6,000 nucleotides of DNA from DATARH01 sp050246595 (lineage in GTDB: Bacteria; Pseudomonadota; Alphaproteobacteria; ATCC43930; CGMCC-115725). The number at the start of each line of letters is the position of its first letter. The first letter of the stretch is position 1. Position numbers and translations under genes: made by a program. Location of the stretch: contig JBFWVT010000137.1 of assembly GCA_050246595.1 (NCBI GenBank), forward strand, positions 1-6,000, given 5' to 3'. Shown piece by piece: positions 5,863-6,000 of the stretch. The notes under the pieces are model-generated. The model searched no databases. It was not told the DNA's origin and saw nothing but the letters and a program-made list of their open reading frames with translations.

Positions 5863-6000
5863 AGCGTGATCGTTTCAGGTTGAAGCGTAGCCGGCATTGG
5901 CGAGGTAGTTTGCGCATTCCTGTGCGGAGAAATGATCGAGCAAGGAGCCGATCTGGCGCCACGTGTCCTCGGTGGTGCGCGGATCGGCTTTGCGCAGCAG
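5862..6000 (-). mobile_element. IS630-family insertion sequence, one end only
   Basis: The element is seen from its transposase 3' end to the right window edge. Its terminus begins GAGCGTGATCGTTTCAGG at 5862, immediately after a TA dinucleotide (5860-5861); IS630 elements insert at and duplicate TA. The transposase stop lies within 16 bp of the end, typical of compact insertion sequences. The opposite end and the matching TA copy would be outside the window. Confidence 0.65.
5875..6000 (-). CDS. IS630-family transposase, C-terminal fragment (runs off right edge)
   Basis: Forty-one residues are visible, from LLRKADPRTTEDTWRQIG through SLLDHFSAQECANYLANAGYAST to a TGA at 5877-5875. The ending with ECANYLANAGYA is that of a common Rhizobiales group of IS630 transposases (DDE enzymes that cut and paste the element at TA sites). 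The acidic catalytic residues lie upstream, outside the window, so activity cannot be judged. The gene opposes the DUF1488-like gene it interrupts. The C-terminus type differs, as far as I recall, from that expected for the transposase fragment at the left edge, so the two are probably different elements. Confidence 0.7.
   Translation of the reverse strand: MLRKADPRTTEDTWRQIGSLLDHFSAQECANYLANAGYAST

Noticed and set aside
1..6000. The two edge transposase fragments as ends of one composite transposon
   Set aside because: The N-terminal fragment at the left and the C-terminal fragment at the right share no visible segment to compare, and they resemble different IS630 groups.

Overview
The window looks like accessory DNA from a GC-rich alphaproteobacterium, most likely of the Rhizobiales. 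This rests on codon and residue style (Ala/Arg/Gly-rich proteins, GTG starts) and on family resemblance of the genes, not on any search. It is bounded on both edges by pieces of transposase genes and holds short unrelated modules typical of a genomic island. No RNA gene, CRISPR array, tRNA-type attachment site or replication origin was seen.

Layout. (1) Positions 1-78, minus strand: the N-terminus of a probable IS630-type transposase running off the left edge. (2) 105-1448, minus: a GHKL (HSP90/MORC-like) ATPase in visibly AT-richer DNA (24 of 60 bases are G/C at 121-180, against 43 of 60 at 1921-1980). (3) 1449-1895: an intergenic stretch carrying, at its right end, a good sigma-70-type promoter preceded by a hairpin and paired palindromes. 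(4) 1896-2606, plus: a type II toxin-antitoxin pair, Phd/YefM-like antitoxin followed 3 bp later by a PemK/MazF-like toxin. (5) 2659-4877, minus: a two-gene unit encoding a 141-residue coiled-coil/winged-helix protein and then a HerA-like ATPase. The ATPase gene is split by what reads as a one-base deletion next to position 4160; repairing it gives a 573-residue protein with Walker A, Walker B, a coiled coil and two tandem winged-helix-like repeats. (6) 5118-5543, plus: a Cys4-type HNH nuclease gene transcribed divergently from that unit. (7) 5698-5862, plus: a small DUF1488-like gene whose 3' part has been cut off by (8) an IS630-family element, 5862 to the right edge, whose transposase reads on the minus strand.

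How they fit together. The toxin-antitoxin pair is a self-contained stabilising module. The HerA-like ATPase, its DNA-binding-type partner and the divergent HNH nuclease could form a DNA-processing or anti-phage cassette, but only the first two are arranged as an operon; the nuclease link is inference from proximity. The GHKL ATPase is of a type often found in defence islands. The split HerA gene, the IS-interrupted DUF1488 gene and the possibly altered 3' end of the GHKL gene suggest a region undergoing decay, unless the HerA frameshift is a sequencing error.
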